Shown piece by piece: positions 1 to 7,087 of a stretch of 20,566 nucleotides of DNA; within the stretch, counting starts at the first letter, position 1; the number at the start of each line of letters is the position of its first letter. Source of the stretch: Actinomycetes bacterium (lineage in GTDB: Bacteria; Actinomycetota; Acidimicrobiia; Acidimicrobiales; Palsa-688). The notes below the pieces were generated by a model. It worked only from the letters and a program-made list of their open reading frames with translations, had not been told where the DNA came from and searched no databases. Location of the stretch: NCBI GenBank assembly GCA_021846485.1, contig JAJZWW010000010.1, positions 1 through 20,566 on the forward strand, written 5' to 3'. The position numbers and the translations under genes were made by a program.

Positions 1-1
1 T

Positions 2-1408
2 AACGCACCGTCCGGCCCCGTGGTCGACATCCCGCCTGAACCCGCCCCGCCGGCGGACAACGCAGCACCCGAGGCCTCCGGCGAAGACGCGACGCTGCAG
101 GCCCGCCTGGAGCAGCTGGTCAAGGATGCGGGGTCGGCGGCCGGATGGTTTCCCGCCAAGACGCTGGCCAAGATCAACGGGATGCGCGCCGCTGGCATGA
201 CGACCGCTCAGGTCGTAGAGGCCCTCGACCGCGAGATCCACGCCGAGCAGCTGCAGCTCGTCTCCCGCCGGGCCGACGCCGCGGTCCTCCTGGCCCGCCG
301 GGCCGTCGCCTCCGACCGGGCCGCCCTCGGTCGCCAGCTCGCCGCCCTCGCCTCCGACCGGGCGGCGGCGACCGACACGGTGGCCGCGGAGGCCCTGGAC
401 CGCCGGCGCCTCGCGGTGGCCTCGGCTGCCCGGACGGTCGCGGCCGCCGCCCGCCTGCGGGCGGCGGGAGGGGTGGAGGCCGCCGACCGCCGTCTGGGGG
501 CCCTGGCGGTCGGCGCGTACGTAGGGTCGACCGCCCAGGTCGGCGTGGGGTACGGCCAGGCGCAGCTCGTCGCCGACGAGCAGGGGGAGCTGGCGACCGT
601 GCTCACCGCCCTCGAGGCGGAGCAGCGCGGCTCCGGGCGGTCGCTGCAGCTGGCCGCTCGGGCGGAGGCCCGCAGCTCGGCAGCGCTGCTGCGCGCTCGC
701 CGGGCTGCCCGGGAGGCGGCGGTGGCCCGGGCCACGAGCGCGTCGGTCCTCTCCGTGGCCACCGCCTCGACAGGCACCACCCGGGCGACGCTCGCCGCGG
801 CCCTCGGGCAGCTGCGACAGGCCCGGGCCCGCCGGCAGGTGGCGGTGGCGGGCTTCGAGGGCCCCGAGGGCAGCTCGCCCGACCCGGTCCCGACGATCCT
901 CGGCCGGCCGGCCCTCGACGCCGCGCAGCTGGCCGGCTGGTTCCGGGCGAGTGGCTACGTCGCGCTCATCGCGACACCGATCGGCGAGCTGGCCCGCTGG
1001 TACATCGCCGAGGGCGACGCCGAGGGGGTGCGCGGCGACCTGGCCTTCGCCCAGGCGGTCTTGGAGACCGGCGGGTTCAGCTCCCGGGACGCGGTCGTCG
1101 AGCACAACTTCGCCGGCATCGGCCACTGCGGTACCTGCGCCGCGGGCTGGAAGTTCCCCAACGCCCGCCTCGGGGTCCGGGCGCAGATCCAGCTGCTGCG
1201 CACCTACGCCCAGCCCGGCCTGACCGCCGCGCAGCTGGCCGCCCCACCGGTGCTCGCCGCCCTCGACCCGTCGAGCCAGTACGCGGAGGGGTGCTGCACC
1301 ACCTGGCCGGCGCTCACCGGCGTGTGGGCCACCGACCCGCTCTACGGCACGAGGATCCTCGAGCTGTACCAGCAGATGCTCGCCTGGGCGCTGGCCACCG
1401 GCGGCTGA
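2..1408 (+). CDS. Coiled-coil glucosaminidase-domain protein, 5' end outside window
   Basis: The reading frame is open from base 2. A GTG at 20 exists but has no Shine-Dalgarno sequence, so the gene most likely begins upstream, where a signal peptide would be expected; none is visible here. Numbering from GTG 20 (462 aa), residues about 27-280 are Ala/Arg/Glu-rich and helical, as in the coiled-coil N-termini of actinobacterial secreted peptidoglycan hydrolases. Residues about 310-460 resemble a glucosaminidase (GH73-like) domain, with the likely catalytic Glu at about 349 in FAQAVLETGGF, followed by NFAGIGHCGTC and a later Cys-Cys pair that could form disulfides. From family knowledge it would cleave glycan strands of peptidoglycan outside the cell. 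The nucleotidyltransferase gene follows after 35 bp. The domain call is fairly sure; substrate and true start are not. Confidence 0.8.
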   Translation, partial: NAPSGPVVDIPPEPAPPADNAAPEASGEDATLQARLEQLVKDAGSAAGWFPAKTLAKINGMRAAGMTTAQVVEALDREIHAEQLQLVSRRADAAVLLARRAVASDRAALGRQLAALASDRAAATDTVAAEALDRRRLAVASAARTVAAAARLRAAGGVEAADRRLGALAVGAYVGSTAQVGVGYGQAQLVADEQGELATVLTALEAEQRGSGRSLQLAARAEARSSAALLRARRAAREAAVARATSASVLSVATASTGTTRATLAAALGQLRQARARRQVAVAGFEGPEGSSPDPVPTILGRPALDAAQLAGWFRASGYVALIATPIGELARWYIAEGDAEGVRGDLAFAQAVLETGGFSSRDAVVEHNFAGIGHCGTCAAGWKFPNARLGVRAQIQLLRTYAQPGLTAAQLAAPPVLAALDPSSQYAEGCCTTWPALTGVWATDPLYGTRILELYQQMLAWALATGG

Positions 1409-1443
1409 CCCGGTCCGGCGGCGGGGGAGGGGCCTACCGCTCG

Positions 1444-2259
1444 GTGCTCCCCGCGGCCAGACTGGGGGTGGTGCTGCCTTCCCAGGTGCTGGTCCGGCTG
1501 AGGGCGTTCGCCGACGACCTGGACTCCCGGTCCCCGGGCCGCCTCGCCGGGTTGTACGCGGTCGGGTCGGTGGCCCTCGGGGACTTCCGCCCCCCGCTCA
1601 GCAACATCGACGTGGTCGCGGTCGCCGAGGAGGGTTGGGACGACGCCTCGCTCCAGGCCCTGCGGCTCAGCCTGGCGGAGCTGCGCCGGACCCACGAGCC
1701 CCCCCGGGTGGCGTGCCTGAGCTGGGAGGAGCTGGCCTCCGACCCCGCCGGGGTGAGCGCTCCCGGCTTCGTCGGCAAGGTCGCGACGCCCGGCGGCGAC
1801 CTGGTCAACCCGCTCACCTGGGCGGTGCTGCGCTCCGCCGCGGTGTGCGTGCGCGGGCCGGAGTACCCCGACCTGGGACACGGCGACCTGCGCTCCTGGG
1901 CGGCGGAGCGCCTCGGCGGCTTGTGGCGGGGCTGGCTGGAGGGCGTGCGCCCGGGGCCGCTGCTGCTGAGGCGCAACATCGCCGAGCGGGTCCTCGAGGT
2001 CGCCCGGCTGTCCCAGGTGCTCGGCTCCGGCCGGGTGGTCTCCAAGCTCGAGGCGGGGGAGGCGGCCGGGGGCCGCGGCTCGCCCAACACCCGGCGGGTG
2101 CTGGCGGACGCGGTCGGGTACCGGCGGGGAGCCCGCATGTCGATGTACTGGGGGCCCTACGAGCGCCGGCGCCACGCGCTCGAGTACATCCAGGCGACCC
2201 TGGAGCCGCCGACCGCGGCGGGGGAGCCCCGCAGGGCCCACGACGGGAAGGTGGGGTGA
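1444..2259 (+). CDS. Nucleotidyltransferase-fold protein (aminoglycoside adenylyltransferase-like)
   Basis: This 271-aa protein has a nucleotidyltransferase signature, GSVALGDFRPPLSNID, at residues 41-56, followed by a helical C-terminal half like AadA-type or DUF4111 proteins. Family members transfer a nucleotide to a small molecule or protein using two Asp residues in an S-D-x-D motif. Here the first Asp is Asn (N54), while D47 and D56 are present, so catalysis is uncertain. The GTG at 1444 is chosen because GGAGGGG ends 11 bases upstream; in-frame GTGs at 1468 and 1471 are alternatives. The stop overlaps the next gene's ATG (TGATG), so it is probably co-translated with the dehydrogenase. 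Substrate unknown; calling it a resistance gene would go beyond the evidence. Confidence 0.75.
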   Translation: MLPAARLGVVLPSQVLVRLRAFADDLDSRSPGRLAGLYAVGSVALGDFRPPLSNIDVVAVAEEGWDDASLQALRLSLAELRRTHEPPRVACLSWEELASDPAGVSAPGFVGKVATPGGDLVNPLTWAVLRSAAVCVRGPEYPDLGHGDLRSWAAERLGGLWRGWLEGVRPGPLLLRRNIAERVLEVARLSQVLGSGRVVSKLEAGEAAGGRGSPNTRRVLADAVGYRRGARMSMYWGPYERRRHALEYIQATLEPPTAAGEPRRAHDGKVG

Positions 2260-3050
2260 TGCGCGCCAGCGGGGCGCGGGTGGTGCTGACCGGGGCGACC
2301 GGCGGCATCGGCCGGGCGCTGGCCATGGCGTTCCACGCCGCCGGCGCCGAGCTGGTGCTGACCGGGCGGCGCGAAGCGGCCCTCGGGGAGCTCGCCGCCC
2401 GCACCGGGGGCCGGGCGGTCGTCGCCGACCTCGCGCTGGCCGCCGACGTGGAGCGCCTGTGCCGGGAGGCGGAGGCGGCCGACATCCTCGTCGCCAACGC
2501 CGCCCTTCCCGCGTCGGGACGCCTCGACGGCTTCGACGCCGCCGGCATCGAGCAAGCCCTCGCGGTCAACCTGCACGCCCCGATCCGGCTGGCCCGGGCC
2601 GCGGTCCCCGCGATGGTGGGGCGCGGTCGAGGCCACCTGCTGCTGGTGTCGTCGCTCGCCGGGGTCGCCGCGACCCCGGAGTCGTCGCTGTACGCGGCCA
2701 CCAAGTTCGGCCTGCGCGGCTTCGGCCTCGCGTTGCGCCAGGACCTCCACGGCACCGGCGTCGGGGTGAGCGTCCTGCTCCCCGGTTTCGTACGCGACGC
2801 GGGGATGTTCGCCGAGTCGGGGGCGACCCTCCCGCGCGGCGTCGGGACCCGCAGCCCCGAGCAGGTTGCCGCCGCGGCGCTCGGCGCGGTCGAGCACGAC
2901 CGGGCGGAGGTGGTCGTCGCACCCCTGGCGCTCACCGCCGGGGCCTACCTAGCCGGCTTCGCACCCGGCCCGGTCGGCCGGCTGCAGCGCATCCTCGGCG
3001 GCGACCGGGTCGCCCGGGCCATCGCCGCCGGCCAGTCCGCCCGGCACTGA
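2259..3050 (+). CDS. Short-chain dehydrogenase/reductase (SDR family)
   Basis: This 263-aa protein is a classical-length SDR with a Rossmann fold. The cofactor loop TGATGGIG is at residues 11-18, an Asp in VADL at 57 probably contacts the adenine, and NAAL starts at 80. The catalytic tetrad is N104, S132, Y145 and K149 (YAATK). It should be a cytoplasmic NAD(P)-dependent oxidoreductase. R37/R38 after the second beta strand (TGRRE) suggest NADP(H) preference, by inference. The substrate cannot be read from sequence. ATG 2259 overlaps the upstream stop by one base, which fixes the start and implies translational coupling. The gene converges on the S9 peptidase gene. Confidence 0.9.
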   Translation: MRASGARVVLTGATGGIGRALAMAFHAAGAELVLTGRREAALGELAARTGGRAVVADLALAADVERLCREAEAADILVANAALPASGRLDGFDAAGIEQALAVNLHAPIRLARAAVPAMVGRGRGHLLLVSSLAGVAATPESSLYAATKFGLRGFGLALRQDLHGTGVGVSVLLPGFVRDAGMFAESGATLPRGVGTRSPEQVAAAALGAVEHDRAEVVVAPLALTAGAYLAGFAPGPVGRLQRILGGDRVARAIAAGQSARH

Positions 3051-3057
3051 GCTGCGA

Positions 3058-3160
3058 AGCGACCCGCGAGGTGGCGGCCCCGGAGCGATCCGCGAGGTGG
3101 GCCGTTCCGGTGCCGCTGCGCGGCGGTCCGGCCCGATGGCGCTGCGCGGTGCCCGGCGGC
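3058..3160. repeat. 26-bp-period direct repeats in a convergent gap
   Basis: The gap between the convergent SDR and S9 peptidase genes holds two pairs of imperfect direct repeats. AGCGA[CT]CCGCGAGGTGG occurs at 3058 and 3084. CGCTGCGCGG occurs at 3114 and 3140. Both pairs have a spacing of exactly 26 bases, suggesting four degenerate tandem units. No function is evident, and no T-tract terminator is seen in this gap. Confidence 0.5.
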
Positions 3161-3163
3161 GGC

Positions 3164-5299
3164 CTACGCCGACTGGGTGGGAAGCTCGACGCCCAGCGCG
3201 CCGGCGAGGAAGCCGAGCTGGAGCGACAGCAGGTGCTCGGCGACCTCCTCCCGGGCGGCCATGTGGGTGATGCCGGGCAGCGGGAGGACCGTGTGGGGCC
3301 GGCCCGCCTCCACCAGGAGCTGCGAGAGCCGGAGGCTGTGGGCGACCAGCACGTTGTCGTCGGCCAGGCCGTGGACGACCATGAGCGGCCGGCGCAGCCG
3401 GTGGGCGTCGCCGAGCAGGCCGCTGCGCTCGTAGGCTCCGGGGTCCTCGTCGGGCCGGCCGAGGAAGCGCTCGGTGTAGTAGGTGTCGTACAGGCGCCAG
3501 TCCGTGACCGGGGCACCGGCCACCGCGGCGTGGAACACCTCGGGGCGGCGCAGCACCGCCAGGGCCGCCAGGTAGCCACCGAAGGACCACCCCATGATCC
3601 CCACCCGGCCGAGGTCCAGGTCGGGCTCCGCCGCGGCGAGGGCCGCCAGCGCCTCCACCTGGTCGTCGAGGACCGGGCCGGCGAGGTCGCCGGCCACCGA
3701 CCGTTCCCACGACGGCCCCCGGCCGGGCGTGCCCCGCCCGTCGACCACGACCACCGCGAAGCCCTGGTCCGCCCACCACTGGTCCTCGAGCCACGCATGG
3801 TGGTCGGCCAGCACCCGCTGGGCGCCCGGGCCCCCGTAGGGGCGGAGGAGGACCGGCAGCCGCCAACCGCGGCGGTGGCCGGTGGGCAGCACCAGTCCGG
3901 TCCGCAATCCGCGACCGCCGACCTCGTGGACGGCCACCGACGCAGCGATGACCGGGGTGGCGGCGTGGCTCGCCGGCGCGGCCGGCGCGGGCCCGGGTCC
4001 GGGGCGGAGCACCCGCAGCTCGAGGCCGGGCCGGCCGAGGCTGCGGCGGGCGATGAGGACCGTCGAGCCGCCAACCGCGGCGGCAAGGACCACCCCTCCC
4101 CGGTCGATCGGATCGAGCCCGGCGGGCGACCGGCTCCAGAGCTCGACGGTCGTCGGCTCGCCCGACGCGGTGAAGACGACGGAGTCGCCCGGGGTGCCCA
4201 TGACCCCCCTCACCTGGAGGCCTGCGGGGGTGAGGGGCTCGTCGTCGGCGGTGAGACGGCGGGTGTCGTCGGCGTCGGCAGACCAGAGCAGGCGCCCGTC
4301 GCCGAGGCGGTCTGGCGTCCCGCCCGCCCAGTCGACCCAGGCCGGGTCCCGCCGCTCGGCGATCACCGCCGCCGGGGCGCCGGCCGGGTCGAGCCGTAGC
4401 ACCCGGGCGATCCGGTGGTCGCGCCGCTCGACCAGCGCCAGGGCCGACGCGTCGCCAGTCTCCGGCCAGCGCACCACCGGCAGGTAGGGGAACTGCTCGC
4501 GGTCCCAGCCGATCTCCCGGCGGGTGCCGTCGAGCTCCACCCACCAGAGGGTGACGACTGCGTCGGGGGTGCCCGCGAAGGGGTAGCGGTGGGCGACGGG
4601 GGGGCACTCGGGCCGGGTGGGATCGGAGATCCACACCGCGGCGACCGGCCCGTCGTCGACTCTGGCGACGAGCAGTCGGCTGCCGTCGGGCGCCCACCAG
4701 TAGCCCTCCCGGCGGCCCATCTCCTCGGCTGCGGCGAGCTCCGCCTGCCCCCAGCGCACCGCCTGGTCGTCCTCGACGGCAACCGGCCGGCTGCTGCCGG
4801 CGACGACCCTGCCGGCGACGTCCAGCTCGGCGGCCCACAGGCCGCGCTCGGAGCACCACGCAACCCGCCGGCCGGTGGGGTCGATCCGCGCGTCGAAGAC
4901 CTCGGGGCTGGCCAGGTCGAGGCGCTCGGGCGCCGCCGGGGCACCCCCGCCGGCAAGGGAGGCAAGCCAGGCGGTGCCGCCGACGACCACCACCGCCCGC
5001 TCGAGGCGGCAGTCGGCGCTGTAGGCGACGATCCCGCGGGCGCGCTCGCGGACCCGCTCCCGGCGAGCTTGCTCGGCCGGGCTGTCTGCTACGCCCGGGC
5101 CGATCGCCGCGGCGTCGGCGACGAGGCGCTCGGTGCCCTCGGCGAGGTCGAGGCTCCACAGGCTGGTGCAGGGCTCGTCGCCGGCGGTGGATCGCAGGAA
5201 CACCACTCGCTCCCCGTCCGGGCTCACCCGCAGGTCCCGGGGGGTGCCGAGGGTGAAGCGGTGGGTGCGGGCCTGCTGGCGGGGGAAGGAGTCGACCAC
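3164..5299 (-). CDS. S9 family prolyl oligopeptidase / DPP-IV-like peptidase
   Basis: This 711-aa serine peptidase has an N-terminal beta-propeller (about 1-440, with motifs such as VSPDG) and a C-terminal alpha/beta-hydrolase (about 470-711). Visible landmarks are YGGPG at 488-492, the nucleophile S572 in GWSFGGY, D647 in HGLADDN and H679 in GITHM, spaced as in the DPP-IV subfamily. It probably cleaves short peptides, perhaps after proline or alanine. No signal peptide is visible, so it is likely cytoplasmic. The GTG at 5299 is chosen because the protein then begins MVDSFPRQQARTHRF, family-like as I recall, and a TATGCT box sits 6 nt upstream. The longer version from 5458 would add low-complexity sequence and overlap the divergent gene. 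Confidence 0.92.
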   Translation of the reverse strand: MVDSFPRQQARTHRFTLGTPRDLRVSPDGERVVFLRSTAGDEPCTSLWSLDLAEGTERLVADAAAIGPGVADSPAEQARRERVRERARGIVAYSADCRLERAVVVVGGTAWLASLAGGGAPAAPERLDLASPEVFDARIDPTGRRVAWCSERGLWAAELDVAGRVVAGSSRPVAVEDDQAVRWGQAELAAAEEMGRREGYWWAPDGSRLLVARVDDGPVAAVWISDPTRPECPPVAHRYPFAGTPDAVVTLWWVELDGTRREIGWDREQFPYLPVVRWPETGDASALALVERRDHRIARVLRLDPAGAPAAVIAERRDPAWVDWAGGTPDRLGDGRLLWSADADDTRRLTADDEPLTPAGLQVRGVMGTPGDSVVFTASGEPTTVELWSRSPAGLDPIDRGGVVLAAAVGGSTVLIARRSLGRPGLELRVLRPGPGPAPAAPASHAATPVIAASVAVHEVGGRGLRTGLVLPTGHRRGWRLPVLLRPYGGPGAQRVLADHHAWLEDQWWADQGFAVVVVDGRGTPGRGPSWERSVAGDLAGPVLDDQVEALAALAAAEPDLDLGRVGIMGWSFGGYLAALAVLRRPEVFHAAVAGAPVTDWRLYDTYYTERFLGRPDEDPGAYERSGLLGDAHRLRRPLMVVHGLADDNVLVAHSLRLSQLLVEAGRPHTVLPLPGITHMAAREEVAEHLLSLQLGFLAGALGVELPTQSA

Positions 5300-5311
5300 C
5301 CGGGGAGCATA
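5300..5311 (-). promoter_or_regulatory. Predicted leaderless promoter (-10 box) of the S9 peptidase gene
   Basis: On the minus strand TATGCT (5311-5306) is followed by six bases and then GTG 5299. This TANNNT-to-start spacing places transcription initiation at or next to the start codon, predicting a leaderless mRNA. It agrees with the absence of a Shine-Dalgarno sequence. No convincing -35 box is seen. Confidence 0.55.
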
Positions 5312-5314
5312 CGG

Positions 5315-5361
5315 ACCCCGCCTGACCCGGACCCCGCCCGACCCGACCCCGCCCGACCCGG
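5315..5361. repeat. Three-copy 15/16-bp GC-rich tandem repeat between divergent promoters
   Basis: ACCCCGCC[CT]GACCCG(G) is repeated three times head to tail at 5315-5330, 5331-5345 and 5346-5361. The first copy differs by one base and has one extra G. The array lies just upstream of the peptidase -10 box, in its -35 region, and upstream of the decarboxylase promoter. It could be a protein-binding array or simple replication slippage. Confidence 0.7.
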
Positions 5362-5396
5362 AGCGGCTGCCCTGTCGGCCCCGCCGACCCGCTTGG

Positions 5397-5402
5397 TAGC
5401 GT
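5397..5402 (+). promoter_or_regulatory. Possible -10 box of the decarboxylase gene
   Basis: TAGCGT fits TANNNT and predicts a start near 5409, giving a leader of about 40 nt that contains the strong GGAGGTG at 5434-5440. The -35 region is not recognisable, so this is tentative. Confidence 0.35.
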
Positions 5403-5448
5403 CGTCGGCCGGCCTCGGCAGCGGTGCCGGCCGGGAGGTGGGTCAGCG

Positions 5449-6801
5449 GTGGCGACAAGGTCGATGTTCGAGCTCGACGGGGACCTGGCCGACCGGGTCC
5501 TCGGCTACTGCCGGGAGCGCCTGGCGCTGGAGCCGGGGCCGCTCGACCACCCGGGGGTCAAGGCAGAGCTCGACGCCGCGCTCGCCGGCCTGCTCGGGCA
5601 GGCCGGCAACGACCCCGCCCTGGTGTTCGACCTCTTCGCCGAGAAGCTCGCGCCGGCGGTCATCTCCTGCGACAGCCCCAGGTTCTTGTCGTTCATCCCC
5701 GCGGCGCCGACCAAGGCGGCCCTGCTGTTCGACATGGTCGTGTCCTGCTCGTCGCTGCAGGGAACCTCGTGGCTCGAGGCAGCGGGCGCGGTCGCCGCCG
5801 AGAACCAGGTGCTCGAGCTGCTCGCCCGGCTGGCGGGCCTGCCCGACGGCGCCGGTGGCGTGTTCGTCTCGGGCGGCTCGGCCGGCAACCTCTCGGCGCT
5901 GGTCGTGGCGCGTGACCTCGCCCGGCGGCGGGGGGTTCCCGGGGAACGGCCGAAGGTGGCGGTCAGCGACCAGGCCCACTCCTCGGTGGCCAAGGCGCTG
6001 CACGTCGTCGGCATGGACGCGCTGGTCGTCGAGACCGACGAGCAGCACCTGACCGGCGCCGGGCTGCGGGCCGCGGTGGCCGGCCACGAGGACGAGCTGG
6101 CCGCGGTGGTGGCCACCGCGGGCACCACCAACGCCGGGATCGTCGACGACCTGGAGGGCGTCGGCGCGCTGGCGCGCGAGCTGGGCCTCTGGTTCCACGT
6201 GGACGGGGCCTACGGGGGGGCGGCGCTGTTCTCCGACCGCGTCCGGCCTCGGTACTCCGGTCTGCGCCACGCCGACTCGCTGGTCGTCGACCCCCACAAA
6301 TGGCTCTTCGCCCCCTTCGACTGCGCCGCCCTGGTGTACCGGGAGCCGTGGCTCGCCAAGGCGGTGCACACCCAGGATGCCGGGTACCTCGACGTGCTGC
6401 ACACCGACGCTCCCGAGGAGTGGAACCCGAGCGACTACGCCTACCACCTGACCCGCCGGGCGCGGGGCCTGCCGCTTTGGTTCTCCCTGGCGGTGCACGG
6501 CACCGACGCCTACCGCGACGCGATAGACGCGGCCGTCGACCTGGCCACCGAGACGGCCGGGATGATCGCCGAGCGCCCCTACCTGGAGCTGCTCCGGGAC
6601 CCGGAGCTGTCGGTGGTGCTGTTCCGGCGGGTCGGCTGGTCGGCCGACGACTACTCCAAGTGGACCAGCCGGCTGCTCGCCGACCAGGTCGGGTTCGTGA
6701 CCCCGACGGTCTGGCTCGGCGAGACCGTCGCCCGCTTCTGCTTCCTGCACCCGGGGACCACCACCGAGGTGGTCGTCGAGATCCTCGACACCATGGCCTG
6801 A
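5449..6801 (+). CDS. PLP-dependent group II amino-acid decarboxylase family protein
   Basis: This 450-aa protein belongs to the pyridoxal-phosphate-dependent decarboxylase family that includes aromatic-L-amino-acid, glutamate and histidine decarboxylases. Visible landmarks are FVSGGSAGNLSAL (139-151, phosphate binding), H177 in DQAHSS (ring stacking), D252 in HVDGAYGG (pyridine nitrogen) and the Schiff-base lysine K284 in DPHKWLFAPFDC. It should be cytoplasmic and release CO2 from an amino acid. The substrate is not certain, though the DPHKW context resembles aromatic amino-acid decarboxylases. GTG 5449 is supported by GGAGGTG eight bases upstream; an ATG at 5464 is a weaker alternative. It is divergent from the S9 peptidase, so peptide-derived amino acids could be its substrates, as an inference only. 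Confidence 0.9.
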   Translation: MATRSMFELDGDLADRVLGYCRERLALEPGPLDHPGVKAELDAALAGLLGQAGNDPALVFDLFAEKLAPAVISCDSPRFLSFIPAAPTKAALLFDMVVSCSSLQGTSWLEAAGAVAAENQVLELLARLAGLPDGAGGVFVSGGSAGNLSALVVARDLARRRGVPGERPKVAVSDQAHSSVAKALHVVGMDALVVETDEQHLTGAGLRAAVAGHEDELAAVVATAGTTNAGIVDDLEGVGALARELGLWFHVDGAYGGAALFSDRVRPRYSGLRHADSLVVDPHKWLFAPFDCAALVYREPWLAKAVHTQDAGYLDVLHTDAPEEWNPSDYAYHLTRRARGLPLWFSLAVHGTDAYRDAIDAAVDLATETAGMIAERPYLELLRDPELSVVLFRRVGWSADDYSKWTSRLLADQVGFVTPTVWLGETVARFCFLHPGTTTEVVVEILDTMA

Positions 6802-6836
6802 CCCGGCGGGGGCCTGGCCCGGCGGGCTCAGGGCTC

Positions 6837-6885
6837 AGCTCAGCAGCTGTCGCAAAACCCGGGTGAAGGCGGTGATCCGGCGTCG
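6837..6885 (+). repeat. Dispersed inverted-repeat copy A
   Basis: About 45 bases beginning AGCTCAGCAGCTGTCGCAAA. The first 24 bases match exactly, in inverted orientation, positions 17013-17036, and TGAAGGCGGTGATC also matches after a one-base indel. A more diverged copy in the same orientation lies at 16895-16945. The match is too long for chance. It resembles an end of an insertion sequence or MITE, but no transposase is nearby. Confidence 0.75.
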
Positions 6886-6998
6886 GTCGGCTCCGCCCGG
6901 GCGCTCACCATGCCGTCGAGGACTATCGCCAGGTAGCGCGCCCACGCCCTGGAGCGCGCGGGAAGCCGGCTGGCGCCGGGCCGGTCTGCCGGGGTTGG
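6840..6998 (-). pseudogene. Possible remnant of a TetR-family regulator C-terminus
   Basis: Between the stop at 7001-6999 and the stop at 6842-6840, the minus strand encodes a fragment whose core, ARSRAWARYLAIVLDGMVSA, resembles the last helix of TetR/AcrR regulators, which often end in W-x-RYLALLLDG. There is no DNA-binding domain or start codon, and the last residues are encoded by dispersed repeat copy A. The simplest reading is a decayed regulator truncated by a mobile-element end, formerly divergent from the mftD-like gene. A chance resemblance in GC-rich DNA cannot be excluded. Confidence 0.3.
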
Positions 6999-7023
6999 TC
7001 ACTGCCCCGCCGGCCGGTACCGT
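6995..7023 (+). promoter_or_regulatory. Predicted sigma-70-type promoter of the mftD-like gene
   Basis: TTGGTC (6995-7000) and TACCGT (7018-7023) are separated by 17 bases, a good match to a vegetative promoter. The predicted start near 7030 gives a leader of about 58 nt that includes GGAGGA at 7078-7083. Confidence 0.5.
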
Positions 7024-7087
7024 GTGCCGAGGCGGCGGGGCCGGGCGCTCGCAGCCGGCCCGGCGGGAGCGGCGAACGGAGGACGGG

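Noticed and set aside
145..1437. Upstream extension of the nucleotidyltransferase frame through the glucosaminidase gene
   Set aside because: The extension is Arg/Pro/Gly-rich nonsense in a second frame of the glucosaminidase. Real homology starts after 1444, where a ribosome-binding site is present.
1444..2259. Antibiotic-resistance adenylyltransferase
   Set aside because: Only the nucleotidyltransferase fold is supported. One catalytic Asp is replaced, and there is no sign of mobile-gene context.
5300..5458. Longer S9 peptidase starting at 5458
   Set aside because: The extra N-terminus is encoded by the GC tandem repeat, overlaps the divergent gene and lies upstream of the predicted promoter.
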